DNA of 64,000 nt from Propionibacteriaceae bacterium (GCA_025965155.1 JAOPXN010000122.1:1-64000), one strand, 5' to 3'; counted from the stretch's first letter, positions 36,280-49,397 are shown. Translations and numbers: made by a program. The notes: generated by a model not told the origin, from the sequence alone.

Positions 36280-36543
36280 CTAGCCGAACAACTGCTTGCC
36301 GAAGATGATCACGATGATCCCGAAGGCCACCGCCAACCCCAGGATGGCGAAGCACACGACGGCACCGGTGAGTCCCAGCGCACTGGCCTTGCTCTGTGGT
36401 GCCGGCCCCTCGGTCACCACGACCCGGCCGCTGCTCAACGACCGCAACCCGAGCGCGAACAGGGCCGGCAGGCCCGCTCCGAGCAGCAGACCGACCGCGA
36501 GCACCTGCCACAGAGCAACGAACGACTTGGTCAGAATCTCCAT
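36280..36543 (-). CDS. Small two-helix membrane protein (Rv0544c-like)
   Basis: An 87-residue membrane protein with two helices (FVALWQVLAVGLLLGAGLPALFALG and GLTGAVVCFAILGLAVAFGIIVIIF). The loop SSGRVVVTEGPAPQSKASALG lies between them. The position between pitA and the DUF3349 gene matches Rv0544c. The ATG at 36543 has GAGGAGA upstream. A companion of the phosphate transporter is the simplest view; no activity is known. Confidence 0.75.
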   Translation of the reverse strand: MEILTKSFVALWQVLAVGLLLGAGLPALFALGLRSLSSGRVVVTEGPAPQSKASALGLTGAVVCFAILGLAVAFGIIVIIFGKQLFG

Positions 36544-36556
36544 TATCAGTGTCTCC

Positions 36557-37750
36557 TCAGACCAGGACCTTGGCCGGTTCGGTCGTCGCCGGCGCGAGAC
36601 CGTCCTGCCATTCGTCATTGACATTGGCGGCGTCGATCGGCGCCTTGCGGGAGTGCTGGAAAATGGCGACGGCGGCGGCCAGCAGGATCACGAAGACCAC
36701 AGCGACGCCGAGTGCGCCGCTGATCGTGTCAGCCAGGAACCAGCAGAGCGCTCCGACCAGGGCCGCGGCCGGGAGAGTGATGACCCAGGCCACCACCATC
36801 CGCCCCGCGACGGCCCACCGTACGGCTGCACCCTTCCGGCCGACGCCGCTGCCGAGGATGGATCCGGTGGCCACGTGAGTGGTGGACAGGGCCATCCCCA
36901 GATGGCTGGAGGACAAGATGATGGCGGCCGAGGACGCCTCAGCCGCCATGCCTTGCGGGGAGGCGATCTCGACCAGACCCTTGCCGAGGGTGCGGATGAC
37001 ACGCCAGCCACCGACATAGGTTCCGGCGGCAATTGCCACGGCGCAGGCGCCCTTCACCCAGAAGGGGACCGCGTGGAGGTCGGTCCAGCTGCCGTACGCG
37101 ATCAATGCCAGCGTGATCACGCCCATCGTCTTCTGTGCGTCATTGGTGCCGTGCGCCAATGACACCAGCGAGGCGGAGCCGATCTGGCCCCAACGGAAGC
37201 CCTGCTCCCGCCTCTGGTCCGGGACGGTGGCGGCAATCCGGTAGATCAGCCAGGTGCCGACTGCAGCCACCAGTCCGGCGACGATAGGTGCCGCGACCGC
37301 GGGGATGACGATGGAGGAGATGACTCCGTCCCACTTCACACCATCGGTGCCGAGGGCGGCGATCGCCGCTCCGATCAGCCCGCCGAACAGAGCGTGGGAT
37401 GAGGAGGAGGGTAGCCCGAGCAGCCAGGTGGCAAGGTTCCACAGGATGCCACCGACCAGTCCGGCGAACACGATGGTCAAGATGGGGACGCCCATCAACG
37501 CGGTCACCGGGCTGCCGTCAGCCCCTTGGATGTTGACTACCTTGTTGCTCACGGTGAGCGCTACCTCGATCGAGAGGAAGGCGCCGACCAGGTTCAACAC
37601 TGCGGAGAGCGCAACGGCCACCTTCGGCCTCAGCGCACCGGTGGCGATCGAGGTCGCCATGGCGTTCCCGGTGTCGTGGAAGCCATTGGTGAAGTCGAAG
37701 GCGAGTGCAGTCACGATGACAACCGCCAGGATGAAGAACGCTTCGGTCAC
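36557..37750 (-). CDS. pitA: Low-affinity inorganic phosphate transporter
   Basis: A proton/metal-phosphate symporter of the PiT family. The 397 residues form about ten membrane helices. The duplicated PD001131-type signatures are present as FDFTNGFHDTGNAMATSIATGAL in the first half (split across DFTNGFHD and NAMATSIATGAL) and SLAHGTNDAQKTMGVITLAL in the second. The GTG at 37750 is chosen from alignment of TEAFFILAVVIVTALAFDF with known PitA; there is no ribosome binding site. A four-unit PHO-box-like repeat lies 61-101 bases upstream, so phosphate control is likely. Two small genes follow in the operon. Confidence 0.93.
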   Translation of the reverse strand: MTEAFFILAVVIVTALAFDFTNGFHDTGNAMATSIATGALRPKVAVALSAVLNLVGAFLSIEVALTVSNKVVNIQGADGSPVTALMGVPILTIVFAGLVGGILWNLATWLLGLPSSSSHALFGGLIGAAIAALGTDGVKWDGVISSIVIPAVAAPIVAGLVAAVGTWLIYRIAATVPDQRREQGFRWGQIGSASLVSLAHGTNDAQKTMGVITLALIAYGSWTDLHAVPFWVKGACAVAIAAGTYVGGWRVIRTLGKGLVEIASPQGMAAEASSAAIILSSSHLGMALSTTHVATGSILGSGVGRKGAAVRWAVAGRMVVAWVITLPAAALVGALCWFLADTISGALGVAVVFVILLAAAVAIFQHSRKAPIDAANVNDEWQDGLAPATTEPAKVLV

Positions 37751-37810
37751 ATTACAAGCGTGAGGCAGCGTGGGCTGCGCCGTTGACCAACGGAAGGTTC
37801 GCCCGGCTAA

Positions 37811-37851
37811 GTTCATCCAGAGTTCATCTGTCGCTATCCAGGTGTACATCT
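37811..37851 (+). promoter_or_regulatory. PHO box (PhoP direct-repeat site) upstream of pitA
   Basis: Four eight-base units are spaced exactly 11 bases apart on the plus strand: GTTCATCC (37811), GTTCATCT (37822), GCTATCCA (37833) and GTACATCT (37844). Streptomyces PhoP binds direct repeats of GTTCACCC-like units with an 11-base period, so units one and two are close matches and three and four weaker ones. The site is 61-101 bases upstream of the pitA start, a usual position for activation. No other PHO box was noticed in the window. Confidence 0.7.
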
Positions 37852-37859
37852 GGATAGCG
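37832..37859. promoter_or_regulatory. 28-bp near-perfect palindrome overlapping the PHO box
   Basis: CGCTATCCAG at 37832-37841 and CTGGATAGCG at 37850-37859 are exact reverse complements around GTGTACAT, whose core TGTACA is itself palindromic. It lies 17 bases after the stop of the sigma-like gene on the minus strand. It could be that gene's terminator hairpin or an operator for a second regulator of pitA that competes with PhoP. Confidence 0.5.
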
Positions 37860-37876
37860 CCGCGATGTGGGCTCAG

Positions 37877-39448
37877 CTACCTCGGAAGGCCTTGCTCGGC
37901 GGGTATCCAGGCCTCTGCTGCGTCGAGATCGTGGACGAAACCGACTGCTTCGGCGGTTGCTGTGAGGGATGCGGTGGCCGATCCTGGCACCGGCCCGGTA
38001 CGGCGGCCGTTGTCGCTTCGCCAGTACGCCGAGACACAGACAGGTCGCGCCTGCACCTCAAAGCACAAGGTAGGGAGGTCGGGATCCTTGGACAGCACGG
38101 CAGTCCGTCCGCCGACCGTGACCCGCTCCGGGTCGACGACGCGGCGTTGTCGGAGGTCGGCCGGGACGGAGAGCCACACCGATACATCGGAGGTTGCCAA
38201 ATCAGAGGTGGTCGCCTGGTGGACCGCCAGGACCAGCGATGTGGGTCCGTCGGTCTGCACGGTAACGGACTGGACCCGATAGCCCTGAGGTAGTCGGCCG
38301 ACCGTGAAGGGCAGTTGGACCACGGACCGTCGGAAGCGCACGCCGTCGGCCAGCGCGACCAGCTCGGCCCGGGACGGGTCGGGGGTCCAGGTCGTTCCCA
38401 GCCAGTCACAGTGAACCCAGGCCCAACCGTCGTCGGAGTACCGCCAGGCCACGTACGGCCCGCCTTGCGGACGATCGGTCTTGCTCTCGCTGTAGAAGCC
38501 CGGGCGGCCGCGGACTTTGATCGCGTCGTCAGTGGGGGTGAAGCTGTCCGTCGAGGGAAGCGACACACTAACCACGCAGTCGCGGGCATCCCAGCCGGTT
38601 CCGTTCGTTAGCTCGGTGCTCTCCTCGAAGGCCGTCAGCGACCGGGCCACCACCCGCCACCCTTCCGGCGGGCTGACGGTATGCATGAAGGTCCACTGAC
38701 CCGGCTGGCGGATGAACATCGGAAGCCGGGGGACCACCACGGTCGGGGTGACGGCGATCGCCGCTGCGACGGTGAGAGCCGCCACTGTGACGAGGGCGGC
38801 TCGTCGGCGACGCCGGACGATGGCCCGGGACCGCCGGTCAAGCTCGGCGTGGGCTACCTGGACAGTCGGCGCTTGACCGGCGAGGGAACGCAGCGCCGCC
38901 GCCAGCTCGGCCTGGTCCATCCCCGGGACGGCCCGGGCCAGCACCTGACCGGCCTCGGCGAAGTCGCGTACGACGGCCGTCCTGGGCCGATCCAGGACGG
39001 AGCCGATCTCCGCCTGTGTCAGCTGCGAGAGATGGCCGAGCACCACCACAGCGCGGAGGCGGCCCGGGAGCTGGTCCAGCGCCGCCAGCAGCGCGTCCAG
39101 GCGAGTAGGGCCAGCCCTGCTGGCGGTTGGATCTGCCGGCCGGACCGGGCCGGCGGCCGGATCCGTCGACCGCACCGTACCGGTGGGCGCAGCCGACGGG
39201 GACGTGCCGACCGCGGTCCGTGGTCTCCTCCTGAGGTATTCCAGGACGACCAGCCTCCGAAGCTCCTCTGCTGGCGAGGTCAGACTTCGGCGGCGAGCCC
39301 GGCTGCGACCGGCTCTGGCCAGCGCGGTCCCGACCAGGGCCGCCGCCTGGTCGGCAGCGCCGGTCAGCACCGTCGCGAGCGGCAGCAGCTGGTCGAGGTG
39401 GTCGTCGATCTCGTGGTCGAAGGCTGCTCGCGCTCCGGTCGACCACAC
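37877..39448 (-). CDS. Sigma-70-like domains fused to a membrane anchor and ectodomain
   Basis: A 523-residue protein with an unusual order. Residues 20-80 (LLPLATVLTGAADQAAALVG..., ending VVLEYLRRR) resemble region 2 of short SigE-type ECF sigma factors. Residues 118-172 (LDALLAALDQLPGRLRAVVVL, QLTQAEIGSVLDRPRTAVVRDFAEAG) resemble region 4 with its helix-turn-helix. Arginine-rich residues 205-216 precede one membrane helix (ALVTVAALTVAAAIAVTPTVVV). Residues 241-523 form an extracellular domain of unknown fold with a few cysteines. Short sigma factors are usually separate from their membrane anti-sigma; here both seem to be one chain. The start is GTG at 39448, six bases after pgm. The ligand and activity are unknown. 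Confidence 0.7.
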   Translation of the reverse strand: MWSTGARAAFDHEIDDHLDQLLPLATVLTGAADQAAALVGTALARAGRSRARRRSLTSPAEELRRLVVLEYLRRRPRTAVGTSPSAAPTGTVRSTDPAAGPVRPADPTASRAGPTRLDALLAALDQLPGRLRAVVVLGHLSQLTQAEIGSVLDRPRTAVVRDFAEAGQVLARAVPGMDQAELAAALRSLAGQAPTVQVAHAELDRRSRAIVRRRRRAALVTVAALTVAAAIAVTPTVVVPRLPMFIRQPGQWTFMHTVSPPEGWRVVARSLTAFEESTELTNGTGWDARDCVVSVSLPSTDSFTPTDDAIKVRGRPGFYSESKTDRPQGGPYVAWRYSDDGWAWVHCDWLGTTWTPDPSRAELVALADGVRFRRSVVQLPFTVGRLPQGYRVQSVTVQTDGPTSLVLAVHQATTSDLATSDVSVWLSVPADLRQRRVVDPERVTVGGRTAVLSKDPDLPTLCFEVQARPVCVSAYWRSDNGRRTGPVPGSATASLTATAEAVGFVHDLDAAEAWIPAEQGLPR

Positions 39449-39454
39449 CTCAGG

Positions 39455-41089
<1,635 letters not shown>

Positions 41090-41185
41090 AGCCCTCATTC
41101 TGCCCATATCCACGCCGGTCGGGCCAGGATGGACCGAGATGTCCCAAGTTCGCCGACCGGCCGCGGCTTTGACAGGATGGACGGC

Positions 41186-42103
41186 ATGAGTGCCTCAAGT
41201 TTCAGCCGTCCAGGAGCCATGGATCTATCCCAGCTGGCTCAGCGCGCGCAGTCCGCCGCCGCACCCGCGGCGGGCGCCGCAGGCTCCTATGTGATTGAGG
41301 TGACCGAGCAGACCTTCGACACGGAGGTGATGCGCCGGTCGATGCAGCATCCGGTGGTAGTGGAGTTCTACTCCGACCGGGTCACCACCGGTCAACAGCT
41401 CTCCGACATCCTGGCCGCCGAGGCGGCTGAGGCCGGCGGCAAGTTCCTGGTCGCCCGGATCAATGTGGATACCTCCCCGCAGATCGTGCAAGCGCTCGGC
41501 CTCCAGGCCGTGCCTACGGTGATCGCCGTCATCGGAGGGCAGATCGCGCCACTGTTCCAGGGCGTACTGCCTCGGGAGCAGGTGAAGGCCTACCTGGATG
41601 AGCTGCTCAAGGCCGCCGTGGCCAACGGCATCGTCGGCCGGGCGGAGCCGGTCGGCGGACCTCCGGCCAGCGATGACGTCGAGCAGGGGCCCGACCCGCG
41701 GTTCGCCGAGGCAGATGCGGCGCTGGAACGGGGCGACTTCGCCGCGGCGCGGGACGAGTTCGACAAGCTGCTGCAGGCCAACCCCTCGGATGCGGAGGCA
41801 TCGGCCGGGCGCGCCCAGGCGGGTCTGCTGGCCCGCACGGCGACGCTCAACCCCGAGGAGGTGCTGGCCAGGGCCGCGGAGCCAGGCGCCGACCTCCAGT
41901 CCCAGTTCGACGCTGCCGATGTCGAGCTGCTGACCGGTACGCCTGAGGCCGCGTTTGACCGGCTGATCAAGGCCATCCGCAACCAGTCCGGCGAGGACCG
42001 CAACCAGGCCCGGCTCCGGCTACTCGAGCTGTTCGAGACCCTGGGCAATGCCGACGAACGGGTCCTGAAGGCGCGCCGCGACCTGATGACCGCCCTCTTC
42101 TGA
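41186..42103 (+). CDS. Thioredoxin-fold/TPR co-chaperone (YbbN/CnoX-like) lacking the CXXC
   Basis: A 305-residue cytoplasmic protein. Residues 45-145 have a thioredoxin fold (VVVEFYSDRVTTGQQLSDILAAEA, ARINVDTSPQIVQALGLQAVPTVIAV with the cis-proline). The WCXXC active site is replaced by DRVTTGQ, so it cannot be an oxidoreductase. From about residue 175 it has TPR-like helices (DPRFAEADAALERGDFAAARDEFDKLLQANPSDAEA). Homologues (YbbN/CnoX) hold client proteins and work with chaperonins. The ATG at 41186 is used; another at 41219 has AGGAG close by and is possible. A CAGGAT seven bases before 41186 may be a -10. Confidence 0.85.
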   Translation: MSASSFSRPGAMDLSQLAQRAQSAAAPAAGAAGSYVIEVTEQTFDTEVMRRSMQHPVVVEFYSDRVTTGQQLSDILAAEAAEAGGKFLVARINVDTSPQIVQALGLQAVPTVIAVIGGQIAPLFQGVLPREQVKAYLDELLKAAVANGIVGRAEPVGGPPASDDVEQGPDPRFAEADAALERGDFAAARDEFDKLLQANPSDAEASAGRAQAGLLARTATLNPEEVLARAAEPGADLQSQFDAADVELLTGTPEAAFDRLIKAIRNQSGEDRNQARLRLLELFETLGNADERVLKARRDLMTALF

Positions 42104-42127
42104 GGCAGGTCCTGAGCCCGTTGGCTG

Positions 42128-42214
42128 ACGCTGAGCCTCCATCGCTTTGTTGAGCCCCCTGCTGCGGGCTCAGCGTGGGAGGAGAGGGCTCAGCGTGGGG
42201 CATAGGGCTCAGCG
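42128..42214. terminator. Repeat-rich convergent terminator region
   Basis: GGGCTCAGCG occurs three times, at 42166, 42186 and 42205, each about 20 bases apart. The first two are followed by TGGG. Upstream, ACGCTGAGCC at 42128-42137 is the reverse complement of GGCTCAGCGT in the repeats, and TGAGCCC at 42151-42157 pairs with GGGCTCA at 42166-42172. Several alternative hairpins can form between the convergent YbbN-like and Nudix genes, which fits a two-way transcription end. Confidence 0.5.
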
Positions 42215-42215
42215 G

Positions 42216-43022
42216 TCAGCCGGGGACGGTGCCGTCTTCGGTGTACGCCATCGCGCCGGGCGGGAGGGCGGTGGCGATGGTGAGCCTGCGGTGTGACAGC
42301 GGGGTGACCAGGTCGGCGGCCCGTTCCAAGCCGACCAGCTCGACCTTCATGATCTCGCTTGGCTGCAGGGCGTACCGCTCTATCTCCGCCTGAGTGACGA
42401 CGCCGCCGTCGAAGATCAGCTCGATCGCGTCCTCCCAGCCCAGGTACGGCGGGAGCCAGTCCACCAGCAGCAGTCGCCCCACCTCCAGGTCGATCCCGAG
42501 CTCCTCCCGCACTTCCCGGACCGCGCCATGCCGCGGCGTCTCACCCGGCTCGACGATGCCACCCGGCAGCTCCCAGTCAGGCTTGAACCGGGTCTGGCAC
42601 AACAACACGTTGCCGTGCTGATCCCGCATCAACACGTGCGCGATCAGTCGCTTCTTGGGCAGGGCTGAGTTCATCACCGAGGAGAACCCGTGCGCGCCGC
42701 CGACCTGGTCGCTCGACAGCCGGGCGAAGATCATCTCGTCTGACCAGGACCCGTCCGGCAGCGGCAGCACACTGCGCCGCCGTCCCTCCAGCCTGAATCC
42801 CGACCGCAGCACAGCTCGCCGTGCCTCATGATCATGACTGGGTACCGACACCTCGAGCCGCCGTAGGCCGGCTGAGCCGAGCGCCTCCTCGGCAACCGTG
42901 GTGATCGCCCGGGTCAGCACCGTTGCGGCTCGGCTGCCACCGTCGGCTGCGGCGTCGCGGTCCCAGTCCAGGACCGCGACGCCGTCACCAGTCTCGGTGA
43001 TGCTCAGGCCGAGCTCGGTCAC
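42216..43022 (-). CDS. GNAT-like/Nudix hydrolase fusion
   Basis: A 268-residue protein with two parts. Residues 1-100 resemble the C-terminal half of a GNAT acetyltransferase (EEALGSAGLRRLEVSVPSHDHEARRAVLRSGFRLEGRRR). Residues 120-268 are a Nudix hydrolase with a complete Nudix box GGIVEPGETPRHGAVREVREELGI, written here in pieces as GGIVEPGET and REVREELGI. Nudix enzymes cleave nucleoside diphosphates linked to another group; the exact substrate is unknown. The GNAT part is too short for a full acetyl-CoA site, so it may be a binding module. It lies 15 bases downstream of glgB's tail region in the same direction. Confidence 0.8.
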   Translation of the reverse strand: MTELGLSITETGDGVAVLDWDRDAAADGGSRAATVLTRAITTVAEEALGSAGLRRLEVSVPSHDHEARRAVLRSGFRLEGRRRSVLPLPDGSWSDEMIFARLSSDQVGGAHGFSSVMNSALPKKRLIAHVLMRDQHGNVLLCQTRFKPDWELPGGIVEPGETPRHGAVREVREELGIDLEVGRLLLVDWLPPYLGWEDAIELIFDGGVVTQAEIERYALQPSEIMKVELVGLERAADLVTPLSHRRLTIATALPPGAMAYTEDGTVPG

Positions 43023-43037
43023 TCGCCAACCCCGTCG

Positions 43038-45482
43038 TCAGCTGGTCGGCGTACCAGGTTCGCCCGGCTCAGCCGCCTTCTCCGCCGCAGTGCGCTTGGC
43101 CCCGGTGCGCTTGGCCGGAGCCTTCTTTGCCGCCTTCTTGGCCGGGGGCTGCTCGGCCGCCGGCTCGCCAGACTCTGCCACTGCCTCGGCGATCTTGCCG
43201 GCCGCCTTGGCCACCTTCGACGCCGCCGCCTTGGTTGCCTTGGCGGCGGCCTTCACCGGTACCGTCTCCGACGCCCTCTCTGCTGCCGACGAGGCTTTCT
43301 TGGCCGGCTTCGCGGCCGCCTTGGCTGTCTTGGCCACGGCCGCCTTGGCGGTCTCGGCCGTCTTGGCCGTCTCGGAGGCTGACTTCTTCGACGGGGCTTT
43401 CGCCGGCTTGGACCGGACCTGCGTCTCCGGCGGCACTTCCGCTGCCGACGGCACCTCGACGGCCGCCGCCCGGTTGGTGGCCGGCAGATCGTCGGCAGCG
43501 GTTGACCGGTGCGGCGAGACCTGCTTGGCGGCTGCCCGCATGCCAGCCGACGCCTTCTCCGGCTCGGGCTGCTCTTCGGTGAGCACCGGCTCGAACAGGA
43601 GCCAGACGGCACCCAGCGGCGGGATCGTCACGTTGGCCGATGCAGCGTAGCCGTGCCAGGGGACGGCGGTGGCCTCGACCTGCCCGAGGTTGCCGGTCCG
43701 GCCGGTGCCGTCGTACACCTCGGCATCGGTATTCAAGATCTCCTTCCAGACGCCTTCGGTCGGCAGGCCGATCCGGTAGTCCGGCCGCGGCTCGGCGGAG
43801 AAGTTCACGATGCTGGCGATCATCTGCCCGTCGCCGTCGTAGCGCAGGAAGGAGAAGATGTTGCCGCCCCGGTCATCGGCGTCGATCCAGGAGAACCCGG
43901 CCGGATCGGTGTCGAGCTTGTAGAGCGCGGGGTGCGACTTGTAGATCCCGTTCATGTCCTTGATCAACCGCTGCACGCCGCGGTGACCCCACTGGTTGGT
44001 CAGATCCCAGTCCAGGCTGCGGCTCTCGGCGAACTCCCTGCGCTGGCCGAACTCGGTGCCCATGAAGAGCAGCTGCTTGCCCGGATGGGACCACTGGAAC
44101 GCGTAGAACGCCCGCAGCGTGGCGAACTTGCGCCACTCGTCCTCCGGCGCACGCTCGAACATCGAGCCCTTGCCGTGCACGACCTCGTCATGACTGATCG
44201 GCAGGATGAAGTTCTCCGAGTACGCGTACGCCATGGCGAACGTCATCTCGTGATGGTGGTACTGCCGGTAGATCGGCTCGCGACCGTAGTAACGCAGCGA
44301 GTCGTTCATCCAGCCCATGTTCCACTTGAAGCCGAACCCCAACCCGCCGTGCTCGACGGGGCGGGTGACGCCCGGCCAGGAGGTCGACTCCTCGGCCACC
44401 ATGATGGTGCCTGGCAGCCGCCGGTAGTTGTGGGCGTTGGTCTCCTGCAGCAGCTTCACCGCCTCCAGGTTCTCGTTGCCGCCGTACTGGTTCGGGATCC
44501 ACTGGCCCTCCTCGCGGGAGTAGTCCAGGTAGAGCATGGATGCGACGCCGTCCACCCGGAGGCCGTCGATGTGGTACTCCTTCAGCCAGTAGTAGGCGTT
44601 GGACATCAAGAAGCTCTTCACCTCGTTGCGACCGAAGTTGAAGATGTAGGAGCCCCAGTCCGGATGCCAGCCAAGACGCGGATCCTCGTGCTCGTACAGG
44701 GCGGTGCCGTCGAAGCGCTGCAGCGCCCACGGGTCGGTGGCGAAGTGGCCGGGCACCCAGTCCACGATCACGCCGATGCCGGCCTGGTGCAGCATGTCCA
44801 CCAGGTGCCGGAACTCGTCCGGTGATCCGAACTTCGACATCGGGGCGAAGTACCCGGTGACGTGATAGCCCCACGAGCCCTCGAACGGGTGCTGCGCGAC
44901 CGGCATGAACTCGACATGGGTGTAGCCCTGCCAGGAGCAGTACTCGACCAGCTCCTTGGCAAGATCGAGGTAGGTCAGCCCCTTGCGCCAGGACCCGATG
45001 TGCACCTCATAGACGCTCATCGGCTTGGCGTGCGCCTGGGCCTCTCCGCGGTACCACATCCACTGGTCGTCGCCCCACTCGTACTGGGTGTTGTACACGA
45101 TCGAGGCGGTGTGGGGGGCGGCTTCGGCGAACTGGGCCATCGGGTCGGCCTTCAGCCGCCAGACATCGTCGGCGCCCAGCACCTCAAACTTGTACAGCGA
45201 GCCGGTGCCGACTCCCTCGACGAACAGAGCCCAGACCCCGGCGCCCGGAATCAGGTGCATGTAGGAGTTCTCACCGTTCCACCAGTTGAAGTCGCCGACC
45301 AGCCGTACGGCTTTCGCGTTCGGCGCCCAGACGGAGAAACGGGTACCGGAGACCTCGCCGCGCTCGTCGTCGTGGACCGTCATCTCGCGGGCGCCGAGCC
45401 GCTCCCAGACCTCCGTGTCGTGGCCCTCGTGGAAGCCCGTCAGATCCCAGCCGGTCAGTCCGCCTGTGGGGTCGTAACCCAT
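43038..45482 (-). CDS. glgB: 1,4-alpha-glucan branching enzyme with histone H1-like C-terminal tail
   Basis: Creates alpha-1,6 branches in glycogen. The 814 residues include one CBM48 module ([23 protein letters not shown]), the GH13 barrel with nucleophile in [16 protein letters not shown], the acid/base glutamate in [11 protein letters not shown] and [13 protein letters not shown], and the C-terminal beta domain ending near residue 635. A further 179 residues (43038-43577) are rich in Lys, Ala and Pro, with [20 protein letters not shown] and [16 protein letters not shown], like histone H1 or HupB tails; ordinary GlgB stops before this. The extra N1 module of mycobacterial GlgB is missing. 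The ATG at 45482 has AAGGAG upstream and lies two bases after mak. Confidence 0.95.
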   Translation of the reverse strand: MGYDPTGGLTGWDLTGFHEGHDTEVWERLGAREMTVHDDERGEVSGTRFSVWAPNAKAVRLVGDFNWWNGENSYMHLIPGAGVWALFVEGVGTGSLYKFEVLGADDVWRLKADPMAQFAEAAPHTASIVYNTQYEWGDDQWMWYRGEAQAHAKPMSVYEVHIGSWRKGLTYLDLAKELVEYCSWQGYTHVEFMPVAQHPFEGSWGYHVTGYFAPMSKFGSPDEFRHLVDMLHQAGIGVIVDWVPGHFATDPWALQRFDGTALYEHEDPRLGWHPDWGSYIFNFGRNEVKSFLMSNAYYWLKEYHIDGLRVDGVASMLYLDYSREEGQWIPNQYGGNENLEAVKLLQETNAHNYRRLPGTIMVAEESTSWPGVTRPVEHGGLGFGFKWNMGWMNDSLRYYGREPIYRQYHHHEMTFAMAYAYSENFILPISHDEVVHGKGSMFERAPEDEWRKFATLRAFYAFQWSHPGKQLLFMGTEFGQRREFAESRSLDWDLTNQWGHRGVQRLIKDMNGIYKSHPALYKLDTDPAGFSWIDADDRGGNIFSFLRYDGDGQMIASIVNFSAEPRPDYRIGLPTEGVWKEILNTDAEVYDGTGRTGNLGQVEATAVPWHGYAASANVTIPPLGAVWLLFEPVLTEEQPEPEKASAGMRAAAKQVSPHRSTAADDLPATNRAAAVEVPSAAEVPPETQVRSKPAKAPSKKSASETAKTAETAKAAVAKTAKAAAKPAKKASSAAERASETVPVKAAAKATKAAASKVAKAAGKIAEAVAESGEPAAEQPPAKKAAKKAPAKRTGAKRTAAEKAAEPGEPGTPTS

Positions 45483-45484
45483 TG

Positions 45485-46939
45485 TCACTCCTTGTTTCTC
45501 GACGCCAGAGAGGGCACATCGTCGCCCTCCGGCGTATGGCTCAGGTTCGCTACTGCGGCGAGTGGGATGCTTACCCAGTCCGGACGGTTCCGCACCTCGT
45601 AGACGACTTCGTAGACCGCTTTGTCTGCTTCGTACGCGCGCAGAACGGCGGCATCGGCGGCACTCAGACCGCCACCCGCGTAGCCCTCCAGGAATGCCGA
45701 GCGGCAGGCAGCCGACCAGGCGTCGCTGTGCGGGCCCGGGACGGTCGCGGCGGCGTAGTCGAAGGAGCGCAGCATGCCGGCGATGTCGCGCCAGACGTTG
45801 TCCGGCTCGGCCCGCTCCGCCAGAGCTTTGACCGGTTCTCCCTCGAAGTCGATGATCTTCCAGCCGTCGGGGGTCCGTAATGTCTGCCCCAGATGGAAGT
45901 CGCCGTGCAGCCGCTGGGTGGCCAGGTCAGTTCCGCCCAGGACGTCGAACGCCTGCTCCAGACCCTGCAGATGCGGCTGCAGCGCGGGAGCGATGGCCGC
46001 AGCGCGTTCCAGCCGCTGTTTCATGATCTCCGCAACCCGGTCCCCGGGCACAGTGGAGGTGGGGAAGTGCTCACGCAGGGCAGCGTGGATCTCGGCCAGG
46101 GCGCGACCCAGCTTCCAGGCATCGTCGGCGAAGGTGGACCCGGCCCGGTCGTCCGCGGTGGCTTCGTCTCGCCGTAGTGAGTCAAGTGCGAGGCCCCAGC
46201 CGTCCTCGGCCGCAGGAAGCTTCGCCACCACCATGGCCAGGTCGGAGGTGACGATCTGCGTGCCGGCCTGGCCGGCGAGGCGCTGCGGCCACGACGCCTC
46301 GACCCAGCCGAACAGCTGGGCCACGTCCGCCACACCGGCACGGCTGAGCGCGTCGTGCACCTCGATGTCCAGGTTGTGACCGATCTCGAGCCGCCGGAAC
46401 AGCTTCATCATGGCCACATCGCCGAACATCACCGAGGTGTTGCTCTGCTGCCCGGTGAAGATCTGGGGAACCAGGTCGGCGTCCAGTCCACCGGCGCTGC
46501 TGAGCCGGAACCGAACCGACGTGTCGTCGGCGGCGGCGCGGCGCTCCTCGAGCAGCATGCCAACCAGGTGCTGGCACGCCTCAGGGTCCTGCATCGCGTC
46601 GTACACCACCACCGGCCCAAGGTCTGGATCGGTGAACCGGCCAATCTCGGCGTGTTGAAGGCCCGGCTGCGGCGCCGGCCGATAGGACAGGGCCAGCTGG
46701 TAGAGCTCGTGCTCCTCAGTGCTCGGCTGTTCCGATGGGTCGTCTGGATCTTGGTCCACGGCGTAGCCAATCTCGGCAACTTCGAACCGGACAGCCGGCC
46801 AGGTGGCGACCTCGGTCAGCCAGGGCAGCGGAGTGACCTCGATCAGCTCCGCCAACCGGCCCTTGCCCGCAAACCAGCGCGCACTGGTGATGTAGCTGAC
46901 CAGCTGCTGTGCGGCCTCTCGGTCGGTCGTCGGGCTCAT
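45485..46939 (-). CDS. mak: Maltokinase
   Basis: Phosphorylates maltose with ATP to maltose-1-phosphate, the donor for GlgE. The 484 residues have the N-terminal cap ([10 protein letters not shown]) and a kinase-like C-domain. The catalytic loop [11 protein letters not shown] and the metal-binding IIDFEGEP are both intact, as is [16 protein letters not shown] for nucleotide contact. It sits between glgE and glgB. In most actinobacteria a trehalose synthase (treS) is fused or adjacent; none is here, only a 180-base gap before glgE. The ATG at 46939 is supported by alignment to MSP-type N-termini. Confidence 0.93.
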   Translation of the reverse strand: MSPTTDREAAQQLVSYITSARWFAGKGRLAELIEVTPLPWLTEVATWPAVRFEVAEIGYAVDQDPDDPSEQPSTEEHELYQLALSYRPAPQPGLQHAEIGRFTDPDLGPVVVYDAMQDPEACQHLVGMLLEERRAAADDTSVRFRLSSAGGLDADLVPQIFTGQQSNTSVMFGDVAMMKLFRRLEIGHNLDIEVHDALSRAGVADVAQLFGWVEASWPQRLAGQAGTQIVTSDLAMVVAKLPAAEDGWGLALDSLRRDEATADDRAGSTFADDAWKLGRALAEIHAALREHFPTSTVPGDRVAEIMKQRLERAAAIAPALQPHLQGLEQAFDVLGGTDLATQRLHGDFHLGQTLRTPDGWKIIDFEGEPVKALAERAEPDNVWRDIAGMLRSFDYAAATVPGPHSDAWSAACRSAFLEGYAGGGLSAADAAVLRAYEADKAVYEVVYEVRNRPDWVSIPLAAVANLSHTPEGDDVPSLASRNKE

Positions 46940-47119
46940 CCGGCGACCTCCCGCAGTCGAGTCAGCTGCTGCGGCTGATCAGGAACGTGTACGGCAGCAG
47001 TCAAGGTGCAGAGCTCCTCAGTCATCGGCTGGTACCTGTGGTTCACCCGGTCCCGGCGCAGCCAGCGACAGGGCAGGGAAGTCCTGTGCTCCCGGCCGGC
47101 TGGGCCGCCTGCAACCGAT
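46940..47119 (-). other. glgE-mak gap where treS would be expected
   Basis: A 180-base gap inside an otherwise tight operon. A 63-codon frame (47127 to 46936, GTG start) overlaps glgE by 8 bases and mak by 4, as a translationally coupled small gene would, but its arginine-rich, low-similarity sequence does not look like a known protein or a treS remnant. I leave it unassigned. Confidence 0.3.
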
Positions 47120-49249
<2,130 letters not shown>

Positions 49250-49397
49250 AACCTAGCGGGACGGGCACCTACCGTGCACGTGATCCCCCCAAGCAACGGA
49301 CAACCGCTGTTGCGGTGGCGGCAGAGCTGCGCGATGCGCTGCCACGACACAAGGTGGACATTGGCGGCTGCGTCTTACGACCGCCGGATTGGGGCGC

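Noticed and set aside
46540-46940. A hidden treS fused to mak
   Set aside because: Mak has a normal N-terminal cap and start; no GH13 sequence precedes it in any frame.
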